Notes under the pieces: model-generated | Told to the model about the DNA's origin: nothing | Seen by the model: only the letters and a program-made list of their open reading frames with translations | Databases searched by the model: none | NCBI RefSeq assembly: GCF_041146795.1 | Contig: NC_135170.1 | Coordinates: 23,492,033-23,556,032, forward strand | From: Maylandia zebra | Taxonomy: Eukaryota > Chordata > Actinopteri > Cichliformes > Cichlidae | Length of the DNA: 64,000 bases | Reading direction: 5' to 3' | Position numbers and translations under genes: made by a program | Part shown: piece by piece, positions 11,351-21,967 of the stretch | How the letters are laid out: each line of letters opens with the position of its first letter | Numbering within the stretch: position 1 is the first letter of the stretch

Positions 11351-14189
11351 AAATGTGAAATCTGTCATAACCAGTGGAGCAAGCAGGATTCAAATGCTGG
11401 ACTTATGGGAGAGGTTGCTGGTCCAAACACAGATATATTCTCTCAGAAACTCGTTTTTTCTGCGCAGAGAAGAAAACAGCTGAATACCAGTTCTCACAGA
11501 GTAATACAGAGCAAAAATATAAACACAAGGAACCGGCTTCACTAACCCTGTGAGTTTAATGCTCAGGTGATTATGGAAGGATTTCCACTCATCCATGACA
11601 AACAGGTGAGCTCTTCATCTTCAGGTGCACAGGAACAAAGGGTGGGGAGGCAGAAGGAATCCCGTCCCTGAAACACAAAGGCATGGTTAGGTCTTCGCAC
11701 AAATACACATGAACACACACAGAGCGAAAGGGAGAGCAACAAAGAGAAGATGAAACAGCACAGGATGACAACCAAACACAGAAAAGGCCTCACAATTTCA
11801 TCAAAATTCCTAAAATTAATTGTGAGCAAAATGTACATGCTTTTGCAAAAATTCAAAGAATTTCAACTTTATACAAAGTGCTATTGCAGTTTTATTTGTA
11901 GTTTATTTCTCAATCTTCAGTTTTTCAGGGTTTTTTCTTGTTCAGTTACAGAATTCCTGTTTGTTTCAGCTTGAGCAAGTGAATTGCAGTCAGGTTTAGT
12001 GTCTGAGGTGGAAATGAGCAGGGCGGCAGACGGGTGATCATCACAGGATCTGTATCTGGATTTAACTTTATAGTAGGATATCACAGCTCTTGTCCAGAAC
12101 CAAGAAGAAAAAGTCAAGTCCTTGATCCATCATTGTTACCATTCTCCTGGAGAGGGATGCTCTAAAAGCGCTATACAAATACAGGCCATTTTTTCTCAGG
12201 TACTATTAGCGTGACAGAGTTCATCAAACACTCTTTGGTATACTCTCCAGAGAATGGCTCACTGTTTTTAGTGATTTGTTGGGAAATCACAAAGCTGGTG
12301 TTGACAGCTCCATCTCTGGATGTGTAAAGCTTGGATAAAAATAAGTCCTTGTTACTTTTTCAGGTTTGCTGGCAAAGGCTCAGATGTCACTATCGGTCAA
12401 GTTGTTGTATTTCTCTTCATGGGTAGTCTCATAATGGTGATTCAAACTGTTAAACACAGCAATCTCCACAGAATAAGCACTCAACCTTACTTCTAACTTC
12501 AGCAGATAAATATTTAGGAGTCTATGTCTTGATAAAAACTCCACATTGTGCTTCAGTCTGTCTTTATTTTTAGTGTGAGTTCATAGTTTTCAGGCCTACA
12601 AAACTCACATTTAATAAAAGTTATTTGTATTGCGTTTACACTGAAGTTGTAGTCACTTGTACAGATGTGCATGTGTAATCTTTTTTTCTTTGAAATCCAC
12701 CTAACGTAGGCTGGTCAGGGACAACCAAAGGGTCAGATTTGGCCTGCAGTCTGGTGAAGAGTGTTTATCTGAGCTATTTTTAAGAAAATAACTGTCCACA
12801 CACTCTGGAAACTGGGCTCAGGATAAGTGATACTGAATTAAAAAGGCAAAATTGGAATGCAAAGCATTGATGTGAACTTACTTAAAGACTGACTCTATAT
12901 TCTCACCATTTTCTGTGTTTTATATCATCTGATGAGCATTTGGGATTTATTCCAGGCTTTACTGTTTTCTAAAGGGAGTCATAATAATTGTGACCTGAGA
13001 GAGAGTCTAATGTTTTATGGTGTGTTCAGGTCTTTGGGTGCACATAATGAGATGTGGCTGTCTGTACATTTACTGCCATGAGGAAAATAACCACCAGACA
13101 AGACAATTTCCAGGTCAGATGGGTCAAAAAACACAAACCTTTTGAACCACTGTCTGTTCAGTGTATGTGAAATCATTAACGCCAAATCACTGATTACTCA
13201 CAGAGAGAAGCTGAAGCTACATTGCTGATAGAACAAGTTGTTCCGTCCTCGTGGACATCTCTCAAAAGGATATAATTTTCTTGTTTTATTTCCCTCCTAC
13301 TGTGATGCCCAGCAAAGTCCTTAAAACAGGTCACTAAATGCCATAAACACTGGCGTTTTCCTACCTATGACTGGCAGCCATATTATCATATAGGGAGATG
13401 TTTTGTTGTTTCATATTTACAACCGCGTGTTCTACGTCATGCAGAGAGCACGACATCAGCTTGCATGTTGTTGTAGATAATAATGTGGTTGACAGATTGT
13501 TAGATTGTTCAAACATGAAGGTGGCTGGCAAAGTAAACTTGCACTGAGTCCGGTGCTCTGATTGGCTCTGAAATATGAAGCTTTTGTACTGGAAATCACA
13601 GGCCCCTGTTTCATTCAACAGGTTTTCTCTGAGATAGCTTGGGCTGACACGCAACAGGCCCAAGCCTCACGCCATGTAAACACAGTTTGATTCTAGTATT
13701 TAAAAAAACAACCAAATGACCATCTTATAATCATCATCTTGTGATTGTCACTTGTAGGATCATTAGCACATTGCTACATATTCATCTTTAGTAAACAGAG
13801 GCAAATTCCATGGATAAATACACAGTACTTTTATTGGAGTATGTAACCTATTATTTTGCAAAATGGAAGGTTTGAAATGGAGGGGGGAAAATTCATCAAA
13901 TATATCTGATGGGTCTTTGAGGAGCATAAAGAGCTTCAGAAGCTTTTAAAAATAAAATTTAAAAAACCTGCAGGCCCAACCATCATAACTCATACCTGAG
14001 CTAAATCAACTGTTTTCCTGTAGTTCTTTTTCTGTTTTCAATAACCCTGTGCATAATGGAGTGTGCATGAACTGCCTTGTGTCTATACACAATTAAAACA
14101 AAAATGTTATCTAAATCTATATTTTGATGTCATCTCATCCAATATGTCCTGCTTGCAACAAATGTAGAAGCAGTAATAGGAAATTTTAC
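11351..14189. other. Intergenic, no gene recognised
   Basis: At 12160-12190 a short AAAGCGCTATACAAATACAGGCCATTT string resembles a fish retroelement 3' end. The rest shows no gene. Open frames at 11563-11856 and 13361-13663 on the minus strand lack any family signature. Confidence 0.45.
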
Positions 14190-14640
14190 TATGCATCCAT
14201 CCATCCATTTTCTTCTGCTTATCCGGGGCCGGGTCACGGGGGCAACAGCCCAAGCAGAGAAGCCCAGACCTCCCTCTCCCCAGCCACCTCCTCCAGCTTA
14301 TCCGGGGGAACACCAAGGTGGCCAGGCAAGGAGAGGCCAGGCACCCTTCGGAGGAAGCTCATTTCGCGATCTTGTTCTTTCGGTCACTACCCACAGCTCG
14401 TGACCATAGGTGAGGGTAGGGGCGTAGATCGACCGGTAAATTGAGATCTTCACTTTTACACTCAGCTCTCTCTTCACCACAACAGACCGGTACAGCGTTT
14501 GCATCACTGCAGCCGCTGCACCAGTCCGTCTGTCGATCTCCCGCTCCCTTCTCCCATCACTCGTGAACAAGACCCCGAGATACTTAAACTCCTCCACTTG
14601 GGGCAGGAACTCGTCCCCGACCCAGAAATTTAACTAACAA
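14190..14640 (-). mobile_element. RTE-like LINE fragment, 3' end of ORF2
   Basis: The minus strand encodes the reverse-transcriptase C-terminal block: EEFKYLGVLFTSDGRRERE, then RRTGAAAAVMQTLYRSVV, then APTLTYGHELWVVTERTRSR. It then shifts frame into the 3' part. The element ends in an (ATGG)n tail, read on the + strand as ATCCATCCATCC at about 14195-14208. It is truncated at its 5' end near 14636. I assign it to the RTE/BovB-like group from the FKYLG...YGHELW layout, with moderate confidence about the clade. Confidence 0.8.
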
Positions 14641-14667
14641 TTTTTTCAAAAATGGCTTTATATTTTT

Positions 14668-14695
14668 GGGGGGGGGGGGGGGGGGGGGGGGGGGG
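14668..14695. repeat. G28 homopolymer
   Basis: Twenty-eight consecutive G residues directly 3' of T-rich sequence. Lengths of such tracts are unreliable in assemblies. Confidence 0.8.
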
Positions 14696-17600
14696 TTGCT
14701 AGTGCTGTGCTGCAGTGATTTGAATCAAGGCTGACTGGGGCTCTGTGTGGGTGTTGCATGGTCTTCCTAAGCCTGTATGCTCTCCATGAAACAGACCTGC
14801 TTCATGCCACAAGCTCATCAGGTCAACTTGGCATCCTAAATTAGCTACAAGTCTGTCCCTCTGTGTTAGCCCTCTGACAGATTGGCAACCTAGCCAGGGT
14901 AGACCTCGCCCCAGAGTTATTCCTAAACTTCTTAGGCTTCAAGGGCAGATTAGTCATACAAGTCAATATGAACCAACTCCATCTCTTTCCACCAACACAC
15001 TCATTCACACAATTATGTGCACACATGCTCATATTCTTGTCAATTATTAATTAGTCACTAAGTAAATGTGTGTTATGCGTGTACGCTGCCATAGAAAAGA
15101 ATGAGGATGATGACATAGTGCAGAAAATCTTAGTGTTCTGTGTAGTTTCTGGCGTAGGGAGTTTGATTCTACAGAAGTAGCTGCAGTTTGTGAAATCAGC
15201 GAGCGTGCTTAGGCTTCCTTTTATACATAACATCACAAATGAGGTCAAGCCACAAATCACAGTGAAAATTATCTGCAGCTCCTCTCAGCAAAAAGACTCA
15301 GACTGTGTCGCCACCGTCTGCCGCAGCTGTGTTGTTATGGTGCTGTCATTGACAAAAATAAGGACACTCGAGATTCTATTTTTCTTAAACTGGACTGGTT
15401 TCTTCACAATAAAGCATGCACTTAGTGCGCCTATTCAGATGCCCAAAATAACACCAAAACGTAGGTCTGTTGTGAAGAGTTCAGTCCTCTCACCAGACCA
15501 AAATAACACAGTTTTGTTTTTACATTGCCTATAAAGCATTCTGTCCTCATAGAGAATCACACTATCTCTTTTTTCCTTTTTCCTCTGTGTTCTCTTTACT
15601 AATTGATGAAGGCAAACATGGCTGAGAAGGAAATGAGCCTAATGTGTGTGACTGGCCGTGGTCTGAGTGGGCTGGAGCTGGTGTGTTTACTCTACCGACA
15701 GCCATGTAGACAGGTCAGTGCATGCGGCTCATGTTTTATGACAAGCGTAAAAACACATGCAGAGACATGGTGCCTGAAAAAACATGTTCTGTGTGTTAGT
15801 ATGTTCTAGGACTGACCCTGAGCTAGCTCTTAGATGAGCAGCCTGGGTCTGTGTATCTGTCATTGAGCTTCAAGAAAATTCACTGTGAAAATGTTGATGT
15901 TTCTTTCCATCTGGCTAAGCAAATAAGCTCTGACCATGACCCATTCAATGTGAGGTTTTACCAAGAAATGAAATTATTTGTTAAATATCTATTATGAAAA
16001 ACATATTTCATTATGAACTTGAATTTATTATGAACTTACTGAGTCGCTTAACAAAAACATTGGTTAATGCTTAAAGATAAATCCTTACTTATCATTTTTA
16101 AGGTAAAATCACATCTCTTACTTCTCACCCAGTGTCAGCTGGGAAAGTTTTTACCTGAGATCTGATGTGCACTTAAGAGAATCAGTGGATGAATGGGACA
16201 GCATCACAACTTCTAGAGAAACAGGGCTGTTTCAATTGAAATCACACGGCTCTTTCAGAGTCTGATCGTCAACAAATGCTTGATAAATATATCATGACAT
16301 GAACAGAAGAGACGACTGCTGACCTCTGAAGAATGTGACCTATATCAGTCCGTATTCAGACAGAGTGTGTACAAACCCTGTACAAATGGAAAAAAATTCA
16401 ATTACATTGCGCTCCAGGCATGACTGAGAGTGCATAGTCTGTGAGGTCACAGGGACCCAAGGTAACTTCTATAGAATGTCTCGCACAGGCTAATGTTCAT
16501 ATTCACCATTGTTATTCAGTGGTGTGCATGGCAGGGCTATAAGGAAACAGACACGCCTCTCACAAAAAACCCAACTACCCAACAGCAAATTCCAAGTAAG
16601 TGGGTCATAAAGTGAGATGCTGAGAACCCTCAGGAAAAATAATCATAAAAACAGATAGCCAAAGATAAATAAAGATTATATTTTTAAATAGCTGAGTCAA
16701 AGTCCCGATATGAGTCCAGCAGAAATGCAGTGGAAATACTCTGATAAAGTTCATCAGAAAAAAAACAACCGAAACCAAGAAACGTCAACATCTTTCAGTG
16801 TATTTACATTCTTCATACCATCTATTTTGGGATTATGTGGAACTATAATATGCAGAAATATTTTGATGCAACTGTAATTACTTAATCAGAACTCTCGAAA
16901 ACAACAAGAATAATCCCCTGCGAATAAGAGTATTTAAAATCACCCATCAGATTTTCATGCACGTCTTTTTATTGAAGCCTAAGCCTGGACAAGCTATTCC
17001 TCACGTGTCATGTTATACACATCACTGAGAACACACTGGCTTAATTACTGACCAATAGTCAAGGGTCTAGCACTGTTCACTCCAGCCGGGTTACACAAAC
17101 CCATCACTGAAGCACTGAACAACCAGGCTTAGCTACACCTATCTGATTTCGTTCCTGCTACCCCACAGAATGCTAACAAAGGTCATCAGTATTTGCAAGT
17201 TTTAGGATTTGTGTGAAATGAAGGTAAATATCCAGACTTGTACCTATAGGGTAAAATATAATTTATTATGTCAAGCATATTTAGCGTATTGGGCAACAAG
17301 ACTGAATATATCAACACTGTGAACCCTGGTGGCAGCTGTGTTGCATCAGCTTAGTGAAGCTACACTCATACAAGAAATGAAAACTTAAGAGTTAAAAAAA
17401 AATCAGTTTATATATAAACTGAATTTCTGAATAAAATAAAGATTATAAATAGAAATATCATTATTTTTTAACGTTATGCAGAATTAGTTGGGGTTTTTTT
17501 TTACAACTTTTGTCATATCATATTACTACTTGCTTATAATTTATTGACTCTTTGAGTTTAACTTTTCAGGCTGCTATTGAAAAAAGTACATAAAATTGTT

Positions 17601-18388
17601 AATGTATTTAAAAAAAACACACACACACACACACACAACAGCAGCAACATTTGTAAGTTAGACAAATCAAAGAAAATTGTTTACACAGTAAATACCCAAG
17701 TGAATAGTGACGAGCAATTCCAGACAACACCCAATACTTTCTTCCTTTCTTTCTTGAATCCTCTCTACAATGATTCCCAGGTGAGAAGACAAGTGAAAGG
17801 TGATAAGGGATTAAACTGGTAAAGTGGAAAAGCAGAGTCTGAGTCACAAACCGAAGGCTCTATCTTGGGCTGCTTCGATTAATACCTAGCAAAAAATCAA
17901 TAGAAATGGGTATCGATGGCTTGCAGCGCACCAGGTACACCCAGCTGCAGCCCACTTCAGCTGGGTACCTGATGAGTACGTGTGTTCCAAATCTTATGTA
18001 GCCTGAATTACTTGCATTTGTGATGATCTCACGACCTAAAGATATTTAGCAACACAAATAAACACGTAATCATCTTCTAAACAGGCTGACACACAAGGTG
18101 GTTCATGCGGAGGAATATACTGACTAAAATCACCCCCCCCCCCCCCCCCCCCCCCAAAAAAAAAGACAACAACAAACATTTTAGTCACCCCTTTGACATA
18201 AGCGTGTATCACTGCGCCCCTCTCAGTTTCCCTAACCTTGTTCCATCTGTTTTCTGCTGATGTACAGTCTGTTTACTCGCCAGTGGTAAAAGAGAACAAA
18301 TAAAGCTTTTGTTTACAAGAAATTTGACTTATGTCTGAACTGCCCGAGCTTGGACTGTGTGGTTGAATACTCATATGAGGTTAATGCT
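14696..18388. other. Intergenic, scattered relics
   Basis: A minus-strand fragment of the 9006-type repeat is visible at 14855-14912. At 16690-16800 a possible Tc1-like scrap reads AGTCAAAGTCCCGATATGAG then CCAGCAGAAATGCAGTGGAA. There is an AC microsatellite at 17617-17638 and a C23A9 tract at 18133-18164. Open frames at 15190-15534 and 15603-15809 are unrecognised and I do not call them genes. Confidence 0.45.
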
Positions 18389-18551
18389 TTAACCCTCTCA
18401 GGCTCAAATTAAATTTTTTGTTGCTAATGCACAACCAAGTCCTGCAGTGGTACTTCTGAGTAAAAAAACCTCATAAAATATGTATGTGGGGTAATCAGGT
18501 TGTTAGTTTTTAACTGTTGCAAATCGGCAACGCCTGCCTTGAGAGGGTTAA
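18389..18551. mobile_element. piggyBac-type MITE with TTAA target sites
   Basis: TTAA at 18389-18392 is followed by CCCTCTCAGGC. The mirror end reads GCCTTGAGAGGG followed by TTAA at 18548-18551. The inverted CCCTCTCA...GGC ends plus flanking TTAA on both sides are the hallmark of piggyBac-family insertions. The interior (about 150 bp) has no coding capacity. It sits about 450 bp upstream of the rasd1 start codon. Confidence 0.7.
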
Positions 18552-18774
18552 AGGCAGTAATGTTATTGCAGTCCCATGCCTCATTATAATGCACACACTG
18601 TGAATAAATGTGTGAATAATTTGATTGCCTTTTCTAGATTTGTATAAACAATGTGAAGAAAAAAGTAAACGAAATGTGTGAAATTAGGAATATTTGATGG
18701 CGAGACTTTGAAACAGTTAAGCATTATATCTGAAAACAAACTCGTGTTTTCTTTTGATGAGCGGTAGAAAGGGC

Positions 18775-18876
18775 TGACGCACAAAAACAGTACCAATTCC
18801 AGGTCTTGCTCCAGCTCTGAGAGCTGTAGGGTGACGCATGACGCACTGGAGGCGCGGCAAGCCTTCTCCATAAATT
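18775..18876 (+). promoter_or_regulatory. rasd1: rasd1 promoter region: three TGACGCA motifs and TATA-like box
   Basis: TGACGCA occurs at 18775-18781, 18832-18838 and 18839-18845, the last two as a direct tandem. This is a CRE/ATF-type sequence. A TATA-like CATAAATT lies near 18869-18876, which would place transcription start around 18900, roughly 100 bp before the start codon. Binding is inferred from sequence only. Confidence 0.45.
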
Positions 18877-18999
18877 CTCAGCCTGCTCTCCTCTGGCTTC
18901 AGACAGAGAGCGAGGTTAGAGCCCTCACATCACTGACAGGATTTTTGAACGATCGCTTTGACAGAGCACCATTTGCCAACGGGTGCATCTGCTGCAATC

Positions 19000-19910
19000 A
19001 TGATTAAGAAAATGTCACCGCCCGAAAACGAGTTCGACATCCCGGCCAAGAATTGCCATCGGATGGTGATTCTGGGCTCCACAAAAGTTGGGAAGACAGC
19101 CATAATTTCTCGGTTTCTCAACGAGAGGTTTGATGACCAGTACACGCCTACTATCGAGGACTTTCACAGGAAATTCTACAGTATCAAGGGAGACGTTTAC
19201 CAGCTGGACATTCTGGACACATCTGGGAACCATCCCTTCCCAGCAATGAGGAGGCTTTCAATCCTTACTGGTGAGTTGAGTTTTGCAGACACATGAAGCT
19301 TTGACCATGCATTTAATTAATTACAGTCAAATATTGTTATTATAATTTTATTTGATATTCAAATATACCTTCTCTTGTATTTCCAGGTGATGTGTTCATC
19401 TTGGTTTTCAGTCTCGATAACCGAGACTCCTTCCAAGAGGTGCAGCGCCTGAAGCGCCAGATATACGAGACCAAGTCCTGCCTGCGAAACAAAACCAAGG
19501 AGAACGTGGACGTCCCGCTGGTCATCTGCGGCAACAAGTGTGACAGGGACTTTTACCGTGAGGTGCAAGACGACGAGATTGAGCAGCTGGTTGGCGGGGA
19601 CGAACATTGCGCATACTTTGAAATCTCAGCAAAGAAAAACACCAACGTAGACCAAATGTTTCAGACTCTCTTCACCATGGCCAAGCTGCCAAACGAAATG
19701 AGCCCCGACCGACACTGCAAAGTTTCCCTCCAGTACTGCGAGGTTCTCCACAGGAAGTCGTTCAAAAACAAGAAGTGCAAGGACGGGAACGCATATGGAA
19801 TAGTGGCGCCGTTTGCACGGAGACCAAGCGTGCACAGTGACTTGATGTACATAAAGGAGAAAGCTGTAGGCGGCAGCCAAGCCAAAGAGAAAGGCTGCAT
19901 CATATGCTGA
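19000..19910 (+). CDS. rasd1: Rasd1 (Dexras1), Ras-like small GTPase
   Basis: Two exons, 19000-19270 and 19387-19910, split by a 116 bp GT/AG intron in phase 1 (264 codons plus stop). The start at 19000 gives MIKKM, matching the second methionine region of human RASD1; the open frame extends upstream only by a TTG codon. G-box motifs: P-loop GSTKVGKT (residues 26-33), DTSGNHPFP (switch II), GNKCD (the NKxD base-specificity box) and EISAKKN. The RASD-specific tail is present: a basic KNKKCKDGN segment, then FGIVAPF-type GIVAPFARRPSVHSDLMYI, then a CaaX box CIIC. RASD1 is a dexamethasone-inducible membrane GTPase that modulates Gi signalling and adenylyl cyclase and binds NOS1AP in mammals. Length is slightly under the human 281 aa because a glycine-rich loop and the first residues are absent. 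A poly(A) signal AATAAA lies at 20262-20267. Confidence 0.96.
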
Positions 19911-20290
19911 CAGTTCATTTGCCAGTTTGTGAAAGACTTTTCTGTGAGGGTTAGGAGCCGTGGTGGATAGCCAGTTTACTGACAAGGAATATGTAAGCCC
20001 ATAAACTGACACAGTGGTGCAGCCTGGGCTGAGACTTGTGAACTAGCTCGGCTCATAAATCTCTGTGTAGTGCAGTAGATGCTCTGAAAATGCTGTAAAT
20101 CTGTCTCTATTTTAACTTTCTAAGAGCAGCATTTGAGGAAAGAAGAAACATGTTTACACTTCACTGTACTTTTTCAACCATGGTGAAACTTGATTGTTCC
20201 ATTATGATCAAATTTAATGCTAAATGTGTATTTATTGTCTATCCAGACTTTTGCATAAGAAAATAAAACTTGTTACTTTTATAGTCTGCC
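19911..20290 (+). other. rasd1: rasd1 3' UTR
   Basis: From the stop codon to just past the AATAAA at 20262-20267; cleavage is expected at about 20280-20290. Extent is inferred from the signal only. Confidence 0.6.
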
Positions 20291-20788
20291 TTCCCCTTCT
20301 TTTTCATTTCAAGCAAATCTCCAAGAAGTTGCATTAAAAACAAAGCTTCACACTCTTCACAGATCTCCGTTTCCCTTAACTAGAAAAATGTTGTCCATCT
20401 GTTAAAATGCACTTGTTGCGTCATCCTGACACGTCATTCACATGCAGATTAAAACTGCAAGAAGCCCTTATTAAGAAGCTCGCCGTGGTTCATAGTCTGT
20501 TTTATGTATTCCGAATAACCTTAAAGGACGAAGCTTATACAAAATACAATTTATTACAACGTATCAATATCATGGGACTCAAAAAAGCGAAAAATCCCAA
20601 TTTAATACAAATATCATATAAACAAATTTGCGCTGTGGTAACACAAAACAAAGACAAGTTCAAAACATGTTGCAGTCCGACACAATTAAAGAAAAGACGG
20701 TTATTATTTCAATGTCCATCCGGTGTTCCTGAATCACGCCACCTCCATTTACTTCCTCTATACTGCGTGCATACCAAGTCTTTTAGTC

Positions 20789-21295
20789 TCACGATGCTTT
20801 TGGCACGTCAAACATGCACAGACTTTTATATTTCTGCAGCAGCTGGTTCTTGGTGCGAACCTGTTCCCGCAACGTGGCCAGCTGCTGCTGCTGCTCCAGC
20901 GGACTGCTGTCTATCCCCGGCATGTTGGAGATCTGCTCTCGAGCCTCCTGGATCTTTGCCTTTAGTTTACCAAGTTCTTGGAGGACATCCTGGTTGTCTT
21001 TGTCCATGCTTTAAGCAAATGGGGGAAAAGAAGAGTGCGTCATCCGTCTGCTTTGTTATTGCAGACACTTAACGTAACATTTGTAGCTATCGGCATTAGC
21101 TTCAGCTAACACAGCAAACAACATAGCAACTCCACCAAGCGACTGAGACAAGCAAGTGTTGTCCCGTGCATACAGCACACAATGTGACAACACACGAACC
21201 AATAAATACTCTTACCATTTAATAATATCATGAACTAAAGGCAGCAGAGAGCAGTCATCGCTCTCTTTGTCGAGCTTCGCCTGAGCTGTCGCCAT
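20789..21295 (-). CDS. med9: Mediator complex subunit 9
   Basis: Minus strand, two exons: 21295-21216 and 21008-20789, joined in phase 2 across a 207 bp GT/AG intron (99 codons plus stop). Exon 1 encodes [14 protein letters not shown] then [12 protein letters not shown]; exon 2 continues [13 protein letters not shown], then [16 protein letters not shown], then [19 protein letters not shown]. These match the conserved core of vertebrate MED9, a middle-module Mediator subunit that helps bridge regulators to RNA polymerase II. The C-terminal half is predicted helical/coiled coil. The human protein is 146 aa; the difference is its proline-rich N-terminal extension, absent here. The gene is convergent with rasd1, as in human. 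A minus-strand AATAAA (TTTATT at 20550-20555) is a candidate poly(A) signal. Confidence 0.95.
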
Positions 21296-21323
21296 CTCTC
21301 TTCAGCTTCCCGGCGCAGATTGT

Positions 21324-21331
21324 TTACGTCA
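21324..21331 (-). promoter_or_regulatory. med9: CRE-like TGACGTAA upstream of med9
   Basis: TGACGTAA on the minus strand, about 30 bp before the med9 start codon. The same octamer lies upstream of usp22. Function is inferred from sequence. Confidence 0.35.
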
Positions 21332-21486
21332 GCCACAAAGCTGATGACATCACTACATTCGAATTGTAAAAAACTAATAGAAATATTTATTTCTATTCAT
21401 TCGACCTTTTCGAGATATAGTGCTATACTTTGTAATTGCGTGGATACGCACTGTGTGCTGTACGTATTTTCTTCAGTTACCTGGAG

Positions 21487-21959
21487 CAGGGGTGTAAAAC
21501 ATAAGCCCCGCGGGGCAGAACCGGCTGGCAAAGACTGCAGTCCGGCCCACTGGATGCTATGTGTGAAAGAGTGCACAATTTTTTTGACTTTTAAATGAAT
21601 TTTTAAAATGTTTTGCATGCCCCCCTCCCATCCCCACCAGAATAAATAAATAGTGAGTGGTAATTCATAATTAGATAATTACAGGCCAGTCTGGGCAACT
21701 TTCTCTGTAATTTTACACATTTTTTTTCTTATAATTTAAGCCCAAACAATTCTGCTGATACATTTCTTTCATTTACTACAGCAGCATTTCTTTATCATGT
21801 GGAAAAACCGTTGAAGTCGCTCTCCTTTTTCTAATATTAAGATACCGCTGTGATTAAATGTGCAGTTAAAATTTAATTCACTGGCAGAAAGGCTCAACCC
21901 ACTTAAGATAAAAGTGAGCTGTATGTGGGCCACAATGTCAAATAAGTTTTACATTCTTG
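21487..21959. mobile_element. hAT-type non-autonomous element with near-perfect 8 bp target duplication
   Basis: The left end is CAGGGGTGTAAAAC; the right end is a decayed inverse (TTTTACATTCTTG), preceded by a GAGCTGTATGTGGGCCAC block typical of a common fish hAT family. The flanks are ACCTGGAG (21479-21486) and ACCTGCAG (21960-21967), a 7/8 match that fits the 8 bp duplication made by hAT transposases. No coding capacity. It lies just upstream of med9. Confidence 0.7.
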
Positions 21960-21967
21960 ACCTGCAG

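Noticed and set aside
15190-15534. 114-codon + strand open frame in the intergenic region
   Set aside because: No recognisable domain, no convincing splice sites, and composition like its non-coding surroundings.
17932-17971. Inverted repeat CAGGTAC..CCCAGCTG / CAGCTGGGTACCTG
   Set aside because: Short, imperfect, and without other supporting features; may be chance.
18958-18999. Upstream extension of rasd1 from a TTG codon
   Set aside because: Vertebrate nuclear genes start at ATG; the ATG at 19000 gives MIKKM, which aligns with human RASD1, and the upstream residues do not match.
19626-20012. 128-codon minus-strand open frame
   Set aside because: Antisense shadow of rasd1 exon 2, produced by its codon usage.
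20407-21072. 221-codon + strand open frame
   Set aside because: It overlaps med9 exon 2 antisense and has no family signature; the conserved protein is on the minus strand.
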